NCBI RefSeq assembly: GCF_963576545.1
Contig: NC_083639.1
Location: forward strand, 16,311,118-16,375,117
From: Limanda limanda
Lineage: Eukaryota > Chordata > Actinopteri > Pleuronectiformes > Pleuronectidae
DNA: 64,000 nt
Direction: 5' to 3'
Shown here: positions 38,776 to 51,100 of the stretch, piece after piece
How positions within the stretch are numbered: the stretch's first letter is position 1
How the letters are laid out: each line of letters opens with the position of its first letter
Program-made: the position numbers and the translations under genes
The notes under the pieces: model-generated
What the model was told of the DNA's origin: nothing
Database searches by the model: none
The model's input: the letters and a program-made list of their open reading frames with translations, nothing else

Positions 38776-41700
38776 TCAGGATTTTTTCGAAATCCCCTCG
38801 TTATCTTCTCACCACTATGCTGATGGAGCGGTTGGTGAAGTGTTTGAGTCCACAAAACACTTTTGGAGTTTCTGGGGTAAACAGCGTTGCAGCCAAATCC
38901 AATACAATTGAAATAAATCGTGACAACTTCATCAAACGTATAAAAACGACAGAAAAAAATGACAGAAAAAGCCTCTGTACTGTGCTGCCATACAAATGTA
39001 TGAAACAAAAGCACAGACATTCAAATTTGACTCAAAATGGTGTCATTCACACCATGTTTTTAGCGTAAATGTACTTTTTTATCCTCTTTTGGAGCTGCGT
39101 CCACTGTTCACTTCTCATAGTGGTGAGTAGATAATTAGTGAACTATCTCTGAAAAAGTTTTCCCCTTCTGCAGTGTCTGTGCCACACAGAATGGTTAAGC
39201 TAAGGGAGAGATTGTCGTTATGGAAAATAACCAAATGTGTTTAGGTATGGTTGAGTTAAATCAAGAGAGAAAGATTGTGCATTGAACATTTGTGTTGGAC
39301 TTAATGGTGCAGAATGATCCAATGTGAATTTAGTTCAGGATGAAGAACTGGAAAAGAAACTAGCTTGAAAGTGAGATAAAGGAATAAAGAGGACTATAAA
39401 TAAAGTTTTGCTAAATTCATTATGATCTCTTTAAACACTTAATTTTCACTGCTGTGCTTCTGAAGGCAATAACAGTAAAGTAAAGAAACGGACTTGCAGG
39501 AAAGGTTAGCATAGGTATGGTTGCTCTGGCAACAAGCTTTTGTAAAAGGTACAATTCTGCTCTACTTTTTCCTCTGACAGTTCATGATCCAAACCCTGAT
39601 TCAAATAGATGAACCTTTTCTATTAAACAACTATGTCAGATTCACCACCATTCAGAGATTTTCACAGCCAAGCATACAATCTCTCTCTCTTATCCGTGAA
39701 GCGAGATGGGTGCTGATGTTCGCTCACAGAGTCTCATCAGACATGTCGTTCCACCTCACCTCAGCTTGACACTCCTTTCACATTGCTCTGATTGGAGCTC
39801 CAAATTGGATTCCAGTGTGATACTATCATTCTTATGTTGTTTTGTGTTTGTGCACCATCCCCTTCCTCTCAGACTCATGCTCCACCTCTTACTCTATCTG
39901 CCTGAGATTTTGAGCTGTTTCTGTTTGTGCAAACTCAGCTTTAGTTACGCTGATAGACGGCAGCATTGTAAGACTTTTCCATGAAGTTCAGGTGATGTGA
40001 CAGCAGAACAAATTTTCTACCATTATGTGAGATAATGTAGAGATTTTTGTTAGTTTCACAGTGAGTCCCTGTGGAGGCAATGAGTTTTACGCTTGAATAT
40101 TTGATCATTAAAACTGACGAATAAAACTAACTCTCTGTGTTGACTTGAATGTAGATATATTAATATAAAGACCCATACATGAGATGCAACACTTAATGTA
40201 CGTAACCATTATTCCCCAATCAAACTTCATTTAAGATAAGGTTGTAGTTGGCCTCTTTTTAGAATAACAGCTTCCACTAAGCCCAGCTCACAATGATATC
40301 TCGGATACCTAGAAACAATTTGTTTTAATGACTAGCCAGCCTGACGTCAAAGATAACAATGGCCCTTATGCGTTATTACAAAAGCAAATTGAACAGCAGT
40401 TCCCTCTTTTTTATCAAGAGTTCAACATCAAACACAAATATCTATCCTACAGATGGTCTGAGTTCCATAACATAACCAAACAGTGGTAATTTTTCCAAAC
40501 AGTAAAGATCCCTGATAGAGGTAATACAATGAACATACATTAGGCCCCCCCACCACTTAACTTTTGCAAGGAAAGGGTAAAAGTTCCAGAGACTTATTAA
40601 CCTCTAATTGCCCCTCCGACCGACTAAATGCGATGTCTAAGTCACATAAACATGAATCACTTCACTCAAACATGTTAAGGCACTGACTGATCACAATAAC
40701 AAGATCTTCTCAATCTGTATCATTCAAAGTAAATAGGTTTAAGCACAAAAACATTTCAAAAGACAGTGAATCAGAAAAATAAGTAAAATAATGTAAACAA
40801 AACAACCCTGACACTCCTTTAAAAACCACAATATATCGCGATGGTGGTCTTTCGGTATAATCGTATAAATGTGTCAAGTCAACTTGCGAGGATCTATTTT
40901 TCAAGCAACCTATAATATTTCTGTAGTCCAATCAATCATTTTGTTGAGATATGTTCTTATGGCTTGAATGAAAATGTTTTGTTTATTCATCCAGCTATAA
41001 AACGGGCAGAATCAAAACAACTTGAAGGCAAACAACAAATACATGTGAACCATACTTTATTTTCAACAGGCTTTAGTTCTTCAATCAGTCTCTGTTGTAG
41101 GATGATAGAGTAGTCAGTGTACAAAACCAAAATAAAATGGCTTTGATGTCGCTTGCAGTCTAAAGAATAAAAAAGGACAGGACAGGAGGGTCTCTCCTAC
41201 ACAGGCGTGCACTCCTCCTGATGATGTGGTCCTCTGCAATAATGAGGGTTGCTCTTATACAAATAGGGAAAAGCCTAAGAGGTTTGTTGGTCTCTGAGCA
41301 AATTGTTCTCCGAAGAGACCCTCTCATCATCAAAGCCGTTCATCCTCTATGAATAGTGATGCCATTTTGCAAGAGAATTGATTGGTCAGTAGGCACTGCT
41401 TTTATCCAGAAGTGAACCTTCTGGGTGATCCTGAAAACTCTTGCTAACAAACTTGGCTGCTTATTAGAAAAGGCCTCCAGAAATTGGCGTTGAAATCAAA
41501 TACAACTGATACGACATTTATATATTACTGCTATTTGCTAGTTATCAGAATCAACAGCTATCATGCAGTAGAAACTGATTGGAAGGAATCTAAACATAAA
41601 AGATCAATGTGTGTATAGGCCCAAACACTTTTATCAATTGAGTACTTAGGATCATGACTCCTCTTGCTCTGTTATCTTGTTGCAACAATCGTACCTAGAG

Positions 41701-42671
41701 GTACATCGCTGACTTTTTGACGATGTTGGAATTCGCTATGTTTTGATATGTATCATTGCTGAATTATAAAAACTGTGTAAGAATGATGTCCATTGATGAT
41801 TGTTGTCTACTATTATGTAGACACTATTATATGAAATCTCTGTCTTCTGTCATTTTGCACAGTACAACCTTTTTCTCTTGTTCTGTTCTTTTTGGCACCT
41901 CGTAGCATTGATCAGTTCTGCTTTCCCTCCCACACTCACTGTGGTGTTTGTGGTCAGCAACTCCTGACATGGTCTTTCCCATCTAGGAGAAACTTTGATT
42001 ATTCTACAAACCAAATGTCTCTTAGTATAAAGGATGGATAGCTTCTAGGTTCTGGTGAGTTAGCACAAACCTGTATGTAATACTTTCTCAGAATGTAAGT
42101 TAGATTTAGCACATAGTCATGGGTGCCTCTATCAATATCAGTGTATCTCCGGGAGGTGTCATTATTGAGTTTACATCTCAGCCAAAAACCGAGGCATTTC
42201 TCAGGGCATACAACTCAGCTTGTTGAGCAGAGATTGCAAACAAGCTGACGTTCCCTGGACTACAGGAGCCAGCTTTGAAGAATAAAAAGCCATAGGGCAG
42301 AGTTGAGAGACATGATTCTAAACCACAATGCCCAAGGAGAAGCCATCCTTTTCATGCAAATACAGGTAAAAGGGAACATATAGTCTCTCAAGCCCAAGGC
42401 TGAGGCAGATGTAAGAGCATGTGTTCAGTCCACTGATAGAGGATCAGGTGCAAAGTTAAGTGTGGCCGTGAGAGGGACAATGTCCTCTTCAGTTACATGC
42501 AGTGTTGGGGAGTAACGGAATACATGTAACGGCGTTACGTATTTAGAATACAAATTATGAGTAACTGTATTCCGTTACAGTAACAAATTAAATAGATGGT
42601 ATTCAGAATACAGTTACATTGTTGAAATCAGTGGATTACATGACGGTACTTCTCGAGTTTATTCACTCTCT

Positions 42672-42942
42672 CGTAAATCCACCGGCGGCAAAGCCCCCAG
42701 GAAGCAGCTGGAGACCAGGGCTGCCGTAAGAGCGCCCGGACCCCGGCGGCGTGAAGGAGCCTCACCGCTACCGGCTCGGGACCGTTACAGGCCCGGGACC
42801 GAGGCTCTGAGAGAGTTCCGTCGCTACCAGAAATCTACGGAGCTGCTGATCCGCAAGCTGCCCTTCCAGCACCTGGTGAGAGAAGACCGACCTGCGCTTC
42901 CAGAGCTCCGCTGTCATGGCTCTGCAGGAGACCAGCGAGGCA
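42672..42942 (+). pseudogene. Histone H3 fragment (degenerate) inside a hAT element
   Basis: Translation gives [18 protein letters not shown], corresponding to H3 residues 8-25 with A21E and K23R. After a shifted stretch comes [18 protein letters not shown] then [16 protein letters not shown], residues 40-73 with V46E, I51F and R69H. In another frame follows [20 protein letters not shown], residues about 79-98. The N-terminal residues 1-7, the C-terminal helix and at least five residues (IAQDF region) are missing, and there are several frame changes, so no functional histone can be made. The plus-strand frame shared by the first two H3 blocks stays open from 42561 to 43034 but has no in-frame ATG. 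Histone H3 is the nucleosome core protein; this piece is captured coding sequence, not a histone gene. Confidence 0.93.
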
Positions 42943-43431
42943 CGCCGGGTTCACACCGGACGCTGAAGCGCCGTGAAGCGCTGATAATATCACCCGTTGA
43001 CCCAGTAGCATATGGTCACTTGTTTCTCCAACATTAACTGCAACAGCGTCCCAATTTAATTTCATCCATCTTCAAGAGCTTCTCCGCTGTTTGCTCCGTT
43101 CAATGTCGGGTGTCGAGGGTAAATTACGTATTCTCCGCCTCCCCCCCCTCTCTTTTTATCTTTATGACTGCTTGTGTGTCTGTAGTGGATGGGCAGAGGG
43201 GGGCATTTAATAATGTGATCGGTAAAATTGGTAAAATTAAAACTCCAGGACAACAGAAGGGGAATACAAACTATGGGATGCATACTTTATCATTTATATC
43301 ATATAATATGTCATCAATATCGTTTAAAATAATTTTTCAGTGTGTTTCATGGAGCGATACGCTCGCGTCAAGCGCAAAAAATAGACTCGACGCCGAAACG
43401 ATGCTGCATGGCGCGAGGCAGCCTTGGCGCA
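42943..43431. other. Non-H3 cargo inside the hAT element
   Basis: Directly after the H3 piece the sequence GGTTCACACCGGACGC with GAAGCGCCGTGAAGCGCT resembles the GC-rich end of a different fish DNA transposon, possibly PIF/Harbinger-like. A GC-rich zone with GCGTCAAGCGC occurs near 43370. No clear partner end or target duplication was found. Frames of 60-200 codons in this region match no family I know. Confidence 0.35.
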
Positions 43432-43455
43432 GGGGGGGGGGGGGGGGGGGGGGGG
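43432..43455. repeat. Run of 24 G
   Basis: An uninterrupted homopolymer inside the hAT element. Its exact length is likely to be unreliable in any assembly. Frames through it give poly-Gly or poly-Pro. Confidence 0.95.
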
Positions 43456-44887
43456 TGTTCAGCCTCCGGTGGGACCCGCACAGAGGTGGGAGAGGATGGG
43501 AGCCGGACATCCAGCTGCCCTGCCGCATCTTGCGGAGAGAGAGTTTAAACTGCTGCTGCTCCACTGACTATAACAACGCCGCAATCATACAATTAAAAAA
43601 TGCAATACAAACCGGAAGTATTCCAAGTATTCAGAATACGTTACTCAGATTAGTTAATGTAATGGAATACGTTACAGATTACATTTTTGGGCATGTATTC
43701 TGTATTCTGTAACGGAATACGTTTTGAAAGTATCCTTCCCAACACTGGTTACATGTAGTACTGAGTTATGCCAAAGAAAGAGGGCATTCCTGTCTTTGTG
43801 TGAGGAGGAGGTGCTATAGACAGCAGTTTGTCTGGTGAGGGGAATGGGAATTGATTTGCATGTTTCCGCAGAAGGAACCCACTGGGAGATCCTTCACATA
43901 CTGACACAATGCACTTCCAACATGGGAGCATGATCAAGAACTCCATTTAGCCCTGTGGCTTATATTGCAATCAATTTTCAGAAACTCTGGACAGTTCTCT
44001 TCCATAAATGTTGCTGACCTTCAGAGGTGAAAGCAAAGAGATACTGGCATTTAGGATGCAATGGAACAGAAAAGAAAGCTGAACACAATTTCACCAGTTT
44101 ATGGAACAGAAAATTGAGTGGTAAAGAGGCCTTAATGGAAATAACAGCAGGCTCATTGGGTGTTGAAGGAACACGAATAGCATACATTTCTTTTAAGAAC
44201 TTGCAGAAATGTACCTCTTTATTATTTCCTCTTTAATCCTATTTCAATTAGTTTTTATTTTGTCTTCCTTTCTTTTCATAATGCCTTGAAGGGCTTGAAG
44301 TTGGGGCCAAAATACTGTGCTAAAGAACAGAATCAATGTGGGAAAACAGTGACAGTATTGATGCCTTTAGTAGCCCCGTGTAAGAAACTTGATTATGACC
44401 TTGATTGTGCCCTAAGGCTGGATATTATTTAGCCAAACTGAAAATTCTGCATCATCAACAAGGAAGGCAAATCATGAGATGGAGCTGGCTACCAATATAA
44501 CTGCAACACAGTTGAATGTACAGAAATGATTTTTCATCAAGCGCACAGTAAATAACTGCATTCAGTGCACATAAAGCATCTGTACCCAACAGGCTCACTG
44601 GAGTAGATAAAAAATAAGAAACTATTCTAATGAATGAGACCCATGGTAAACTTTCCCTGGAGTCATTTGGCATAGATATTCTCTGTTTATTAACAACAGC
44701 ATCTCATCGCTCACTCAATGCATCATCTACCACATTTACATGAATCCTTTCATTTTTCTCTGTGCATGTGTCCTCAGAGAGACTGCCAGTGGCTGTTGTA
44801 TTCCTTCTTTCATCCGTTAACTGAGCCATGGTCAGGAACATCACACTGGAACTCATCATCAACATCAAGACTCATTTTTGTAATGAA

Positions 44888-45080
44888 AATAATTACAAGT
44901 CACATTTTGGAAATGCTTTCCTGTGAAAATCAGTTTCGAGCAGTGATTTAAAGATGGGTAGTAATTTTGCGAGCCTAATCTCATCAGGCAAGGAGTTCCA
45001 GAGCCTCGGGACCCTGATAGAGAAAACCCTCTCACCTTGAGTAGCCAGCCTTGACCTTGGGACAGCCACTTCCACCAAAA
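44888..45080 (-). mobile_element. Non-LTR retrotransposon ORF2 C-terminal fragment
   Basis: On the minus strand the translation includes VEVAVPRSRLATQGERVFSI, then RVPRLWNSLPDEIRLAKLLP and IFKSLLETDFHRKAFPK. This is the conserved C-terminal segment downstream of the reverse transcriptase domain in L2/Rex1-like LINEs of fish (typically VPRSRLKTKGDRAFSVAAPRLWNSLP). The frame is open over about 60 codons. The catalytic FADD region is not present, so this is a 5'-truncated fragment. It is unrelated in position to the tail at 46595, although both point the same way. Confidence 0.85.
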
Positions 45081-46300
45081 CCCAGCAGTCCCCCTATGAA
45101 AACACATAAAAATTAACTCAATCCAAATTTTGATATCGATCTGCACACCATTCCACACTGTCATACATATCAGTCCCTTTACCATGTCTGATTTTTCATT
45201 AAGATCAATAAATTATGATCCTGTAATCTTAAGGAAAGTGAAAAAAAATAAGTAGAAAAAAACATCATTCTAAGACTAACTGCTTGTTAGTTTGCAGAAT
45301 CATGGTCTGAGGCCAATGGAGAGTAGAGCTCAGTATTCAGGGAGGAGCTGCTCTCACTGTACTTGTATCTTTAAATTCATTGTCTGAGCGTCAGGGGATG
45401 CCAGGGGTTTGTCTGCACATTGGCCCGGTCTAATTATGCAATAAAGTTAAAGACGCTGTCATTATGTGGTTAAGGTCGATTAGCATTACCTTGGCATAGA
45501 TAAAATAGGTTGCATTTACCCTTAATTAATCACTGGTTTAATGCACCACTTAATCGCTACATAAAGTCTATGGACCTCTGCCATTGTGTTCAGGTGTATC
45601 TACTTTGTGCATCCTATTGATATCAGTGACGAAACGTGTCTGTGTGTATAATGTAACACAGCACCACAAACTAAACTTGACAAAATGATCATCAACCCTC
45701 CAAAAAACAATATTAATCAAGACTGAACATTTTAACCTTCATTAAGGGATGATTAATTGAAAAACTGTTATATTAGAATCTATAAGTTTTGGCCTGATGT
45801 CTATAATAAACTTCACTTGTAACTATCAGTCTTATGCAGAGGCTGCAAAGTGCCTTGCTGTTGTTTATCAGTTGCCTTTGGTGCAGTTCTCTGGGAAAGG
45901 TATATAGGCCTATACATTGAAACACAAATCACTGTTCCATGACAAGGTAGGCTACACAAATAATATAATCTTCTCTTTTTTATTCCATCATTTCTCTTCT
46001 ATAGACCAATGTGTTACTTTACAGCTATCTGAAAGTATTTGATTGGCATTCGTCATAAACTATAGCTTAATGGCCACATGATTCTATGTCAGATGTGATT
46101 TTAACATCTCCAGCACTGGGAGTATTTCATAACATCGGTGATAATAGCGGCCCGATGTCAATGTACAATGTAAATGATTTCCTTCCATTCCCACACCCCC
46201 ACACTGACACAAAGCTTTCATGGATCAGAATGTTTCAAAACCTTTGATGGAACTAAATGTGGCAACCAACGCCTGTATTTTGACTATATCTGACAGCTCT

Positions 46301-46338
46301 CCCACATATGCACACTTTAATAAGTGTGCACATATGGG
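46301..46338. repeat. Imperfect inverted repeat (hairpin)
   Basis: CCCACATATGCACACTT, then TAAT, then AAGTGTGCACATATGGG. The arms pair at 15 of 17 positions around a 4-base loop. It may be a foldback remnant. It is too short for a typical microRNA precursor. Confidence 0.85.
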
Positions 46339-46594
46339 ATTTTTCTTGGGGGGCTGCCATTCCACAGCCCACTGCTTAGAGCGACGGAATAAAATATTAT
46401 TTTTGAGGAGGGAGAGCCTGGAGGTTGGTGATGAGTGGGATCCCCAGCTGAGCAAAAGTCTGAGTCCGTCTCTAAGTGGTCTAAGATGTATGAAGCCCGC
46501 TGTGTATATAGAAAAAAATATTGGATGTACAAATTTACACAGACCAATAAAGCACACATGCATCTATGGCCTCACACATGCATTGAATGACGTA

Positions 46595-46725
46595 CCATAG
46601 TAAATCTAAATCTGAATCAGAATCAGAATTCTTTTTATTGTCACGTATATTTACATATATTGGAAATTGCCATGGTGTGGTTGGTGCACTGTACATGAAA
46701 ACAAAAAAAACAATATATACTAGTG
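46595..46725 (-). mobile_element. LINE 3' end with GATTCT-type tail
   Basis: Read on the minus strand the sequence runs GTGACAATAAAAAGAATTCT and then GATTCTGATTCAGATT units, the usual tandem-repeat tail of teleost non-LTR elements (plus strand AATCAGAATCAGAATTCTTT). A CATGTACAGTGCACCAACCA piece lies upstream on the minus strand, as in the 3' untranslated regions of such elements. The left boundary is clear and the right boundary is approximate. Confidence 0.75.
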
Positions 46726-47174
46726 ATCTAAAGAGTTATGCCGCTATAATTGCTTTAGATTTATGTTTAATATTATAAGTAAACTACTGGTTGTTGTTAG
46801 AGATATTAATGTTATTGTGATGTTAAATTAAGTTGTCCCTGACTGCAAACTTTAGGTTTGAATCAAGTTTCAACCATTGGGTAAACCATTGGACTCCAGA
46901 ATGAAATTGAGGCAAATACTAAAGCCCAAATGCACCCAAGGTGAATGGAAAGATGTAAATGAAAGAAAACAGAAAAGGAATGCACAGGAGGAGGAGAAGA
47001 CCTCAGCCAGCCTCGTAAGTCTGTGTGTGGTTTGGACCCTTTGGCTGTCTGGACTACAAGGTTCCTCCATCGATTTGCTGGTGAGGAAAAGGTCTGGAGT
47101 GTTATGGATTGTAGTGAAGCCGTTGAGCCGCCTCATTCAGACCAACACGCTCACAGGAGAGTCAGGGCTCTATT

Positions 47175-47265
47175 CAGTTAATTCAGTTTTATTTACATAA
47201 CACTAAATCACATTATATATTCTATCATGGTATTATACAATGTACGCTTAAAACCTTGAAATATC
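47175..47265 (-). repeat. Possible LINE/SINE-like tail
   Basis: The phrase ATTCAGTTTTATTTACATAA followed by AATCACATTATATATTC resembles the end of teleost repeats that read 'attcaattttatttgtatagcgcc' and then a region about not-loaded table-like sequence. The match is short and decayed. Confidence 0.35.
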
Positions 47266-47670
47266 ATAGGCAGAAACCCAAACTTTCTTTACAAAACAGC
47301 ATTAAACACAGCTATTGTTGAGAAACTACATTGGAAGCAGAGCTTAGCAAGATACCAATTACTCCACCCTGGAAGAAGTTGAATTAAAGCAAAGCTGCCC
47401 CCGGAAGAAATCTAGTTTGGTTAACTTAAGTGACTTAGAAAAACTAGTTCAAACTGCTTAGTGAAAAACAATCAAGTTGGCAGGTTATACATAATTTGAA
47501 TTAAATCTAAATCGAAAAAAGGCAAATGCCAGCAAAAAGTGCTACGTGATTGAATTTATTGCAGAACATACCTGCTTGTTCGTAAACCAAAAATAAATAC
47601 ATTTGTATATAAAAACATTTAAGAATAAATAAGTCAGCCAGGTAGCTTCTAAAATAGCAACATGCTGATC

Positions 47671-48118
47671 ACAATAATCATTAGTTATCAACATCTAATA
47701 TTTACATGTTTAGTTCAAAACATTAGACACTAAATAAACTATGGATAAACATATATATTATAACTGACCATCCATATTCCATGAATAATCTTTAGTTCTA
47801 GACTCAAATGAAATTTCAAGGAATGTGAAGTTTGCTGTATTTTGATTTATCTCCTTTTAGTTTGTTTTACCTGAGTACTCGTCTAATCTGGAGCACAATA
47901 ATCATTAATTATTAACATCTAATATGTACATGTTTAGTTAAAAACATTAGACACTAAATAACTATTGATAAACATATATATTTTATAACTGACCATCAAT
48001 ATTCCTTGAATAATCTTTAGTTCTAGACTCAAATGAAATTTCAAGGAATGTGAGGTTTGCTGTATTTTGATTTATCTCCTTTTTGTGTGTTTTACCTGAG
48101 TACTCGTCTAATATGGGG
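47671..48118 (+). repeat. Two-copy tandem duplication, unit 224 bases
   Basis: Copy 1 (47671-47894) and copy 2 (47895-48118) align along their whole length. Shared landmarks are ACAATAATCATTA, ACATTAGACACTAAATAA, AAACATATATAT, ATAATCTTTAGTTCTAGACT and ACCTGAGTACTCGTCTAAT. They differ by scattered substitutions and 1-2 base indels, so the duplication is not recent. No coding capacity is seen. A smaller run of GAACATCT units follows at about 48146-48171. Confidence 0.93.
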
Positions 48119-51100
48119 CTGTTGTATTACATTTCAATTCTGTAACATCTGAACATCTGAACATCTAAACATCAAAACAGTCTTCAGCTTGCACTGTTTT
48201 AGAACAGCTCTAACAACCATATCTAACCATCTGTTTGGCACTGAAAATGTCCTTGCATGTAGAGATGGTGTCTGCCTCCTGGAGCCAGAGTGGAATCTGT
48301 CTCCACAGGTGAGGAGCCTGGTAGCTGCCATTGTAATCGGAGGTGTGTATCAAGAAAGACCAGTCCTTTATTGTGCCTTACTGTATGGGCAACAAAACAC
48401 ATAATTGGAACGGTATGACTAGCTCGGCTAACATTAGTTAATGTTTGCTTTGTCCAACCTGCAATTAGTTTTTTAGTGACATGATCGTTTTTTGATAGAA
48501 CATAATTATTGTCAGATGATGCTACAGATTTTATTTAATTAGAATGTAGGTAACTTATTGAAATTTTCCCGAAAATTTGCTAGAAAAGTCAATGTTAATA
48601 CACTCACCTTAATATTGGTACTTTACACAAGCACTACACAAACGTTGTTGTGACAAAATCTACACAATACCCACAGTTGAGATTGAGAGGCAGGTACCTT
48701 GCATTACATCACACTGTATCTGTGTATGTGGGAGACATGTTAGCATGTGTGTACGTGCTAATCTGGAGTCAGTCTCATAGGATTTGGTCATAAATAAACA
48801 ATTTCCTTTTATTTTAAAAATATTTTTTTGATCTATAGACGTTATTTATGTAATTTACATATAAAGCTGTTGGCAAAATAAATTCAACCCTCGGCATCAC
48901 TTCAAAAGTAGCCCATTTCAGTGGGAAAAGCGCAGACCTGGCAGACCTGCACATGGAGTCTCAAGCGTGTGATGGTGGCTGCCTGATGAATGCATGGCCT
49001 GGGCAGCCCTTCACAGCGGTCAGGATGAAAGAGACAGGGGGTGGGTCTGGTCAGAGGGGGTGAAATAAAGATTTAAAAAATCATTACTTTTCTTTCATGA
49101 CTCAAAATTGTTTGTAGTTTCTATAGTTAACCACACACAAAGAAATTTGACTTCTCGATGCGTTATATGAAAGCAGATGAATTAAATCCAAGCTACAATA
49201 ACTGGAACTACCTTTTAAATGGTCTACCTCATGACTCCCCGGTGCTTTCGTCCACACAGAGAGATCCTGCGCACTGCTCCCTCTGATTCAGAATCTGTTG
49301 GATTTGTTATGGTTGAAGCCAGTTGGTGTTTCCCATCTACAGAGGACACAGTTCTCTGTGTGTTACCACTGACTCACGCTAAAAGCCCCAGTCTAGAAAC
49401 GCTGCACGGGACTGTTTTCTTGATCCTCCTTCTCCCGGCTCCCACTGGATTTCTGACCATTACTGCCCACCCGTAATGTTGTGTCCATTCTTGCCTGCAC
49501 TTGCAAACATTTGTTCCATTCACGCCTGCACAATAGACTTCCATTGATTTTGTGTCTTCTCTTGTCCTGCAGGGAAAAAAAACACACACGCTGAGTTTCT
49601 GGTTCTTGTTGTTCTCTGCTCTTTCTGATACACCATTTTGGAAGGGAGCCACAATCAACATCCCTGGAACGACACAGTTTGTGCAGTGGATGATGTTGGA
49701 TATGAGTGACCTCAATCCCAGGACCTGGGCACATGGGTTTGTCTTCAAGGCCATCTGCCAGAAAGCCTTTGCACATGGTTAGCATTGTGGACGGGTAAAT
49801 TTTATCCCCCAAAAATGATCTTTTCCTTTTTTTATCTAAACTTAACCCACCTATGATTATAACCTTTAGCAAGAATAATGCGTCTGCCAACAGTTGGACC
49901 TGCATGCAGTGTATTTTTGAATTACCTTTAATGAAACAGTGTGTTAAAAACATTTAAAAATCCTGAATCTGTGGCAGAAAGAGAGCGGCTGCATCATACA
50001 TCATAGAGCTGTGAAGAAGCACAGAAGGCAAAGTTACATGACTCATCCCACTACAGGTGTCTTCAAAGAAGTCATCTTTTCCAGCAGTGACGGGTAAGGC
50101 CCAGTATGATCCCTGCTCCAAAGAAGGTTTCAAACCATTGCTCTGTTATGAGAGAGTCGATAGTTGATAACTGAAACAACACACTCCACCTGGAGGTTTT
50201 TTTAGAGCACTCTACTCCATGCACAGTTCCTCCTTCCCACTTTTAGGAATGTGTGAGAAAAGATGTCAGCCATGTCTTAGACCACCTCTGTCATAAGCAG
50301 CAACAAGTTCACAATTGGCTTTTGCTTATACTTTGTCTTATTCTTTTTACACACTGTGATCCATGATTACATATGAAAATAAAAACATTTTTGGAAATGT
50401 CAGAGGTAGCCAACAATCACGACTTAACACCTTTCATCCATATATCAGACTTATGTCAGTTTACCCAACCACCAAATAATGGCAGAGCATGCATTCAAAA
50501 GTAATGTAATGCTAATAATCAGGTTCAACATTTTAATTAGGGTTATAACTTGAACTGGTCTACATGCTCTAATGTTCAGCAAACTCATCACTTTCTTTAC
50601 ACTGTCCATTGCTGCAGCTCCTCTTCTCAGCCTCTGCCTGTAACACTTGGGTTTAGCTCCTGTCTCTTTAATGTCCCCTCTCTCATAGCCCAAATGTCAG
50701 CCTCAGCCAGCTAATTATATAGTCTTTATCATGACTTACAAGTTAGGTGAACAGGCATTGAGGAAGGTATTGGTGCAAGGTCAAAAACTCATGGGGTAAC
50801 AAATTCACAAGAAAGAAAATACTGGGAAAATTACGCTGAACATCATAGAGACAAACTGGCACTGAACAACGAGCAACACAGAGACTAAATACACCAAGAT
50901 AACAAGACAAAGGACATAAATTAAGTTAGTGAAGGTAATAATAAAAAAGGAAGAAAAACAGCCAAAGACAGGATATGACATAGGGGGAAAGAAGTTTCAA
51001 AATAAAACAGTACATAAAATAAGCTCTAGGGTCCAAATACAAACCTTCAACACAAGTTAGATGCTAGCGGTGACTAGTGTTAATGTGGAAGAGCATCAGG

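Larger units (their letters stand above)
25811..42499. other. Intergenic region upstream of SUCLG2, left part
   Basis: No coding exon with recognisable protein similarity was found on either strand. Open frames are short (longest about 113 codons) and composed of low-complexity or frame-shadow sequence. Contents beyond the repeats listed separately are AT-rich unique DNA with small CA, CT and T runs. In mammals the neighbour upstream of SUCLG2 is TAFA1; its cysteine-rich exons (CCNKN, KWWCEMEPC type motifs) were not seen here. Confidence 0.6.
42500..43747. mobile_element. hAT-type transposon carrying captured sequence
   Basis: The ends are CAGTGTTGGGGAGTAACGGA and CCTTCCCAACACTG, inverted over about 11 bases. 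A perfect 8-base direct repeat GTTACATG flanks it (42492-42499 and 43748-43755), which points to the hAT superfamily. Subterminal repeats of GGAATACGT and CGTTAC types occur at both ends. The interior is a GC-rich insert: a degenerate histone H3 segment at 42672-42942, then a stretch beginning GGTTCACACCGGACGC and a run of 24 G at 43432-43455. No hAT transposase was recognised, so it is nonautonomous. The whole unit appears to have moved as one piece, because the duplication encloses the captured DNA as well. Confidence 0.88.

Noticed and set aside
43110..43712. Plus-strand frame of 200 codons
   Set aside because: It runs through a 24-G tract and the terminal region of the hAT element and matches no known protein.
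49393..49953. Minus-strand frame of 186 codons
   Set aside because: No domain, no biased codon use, no recognisable family. Part of it overlaps sequence (CAATAGACTTCCATTGATTT) that looks like a common fish repeat. Another minus-strand frame overlaps it. Probably chance, though a database search would settle it.
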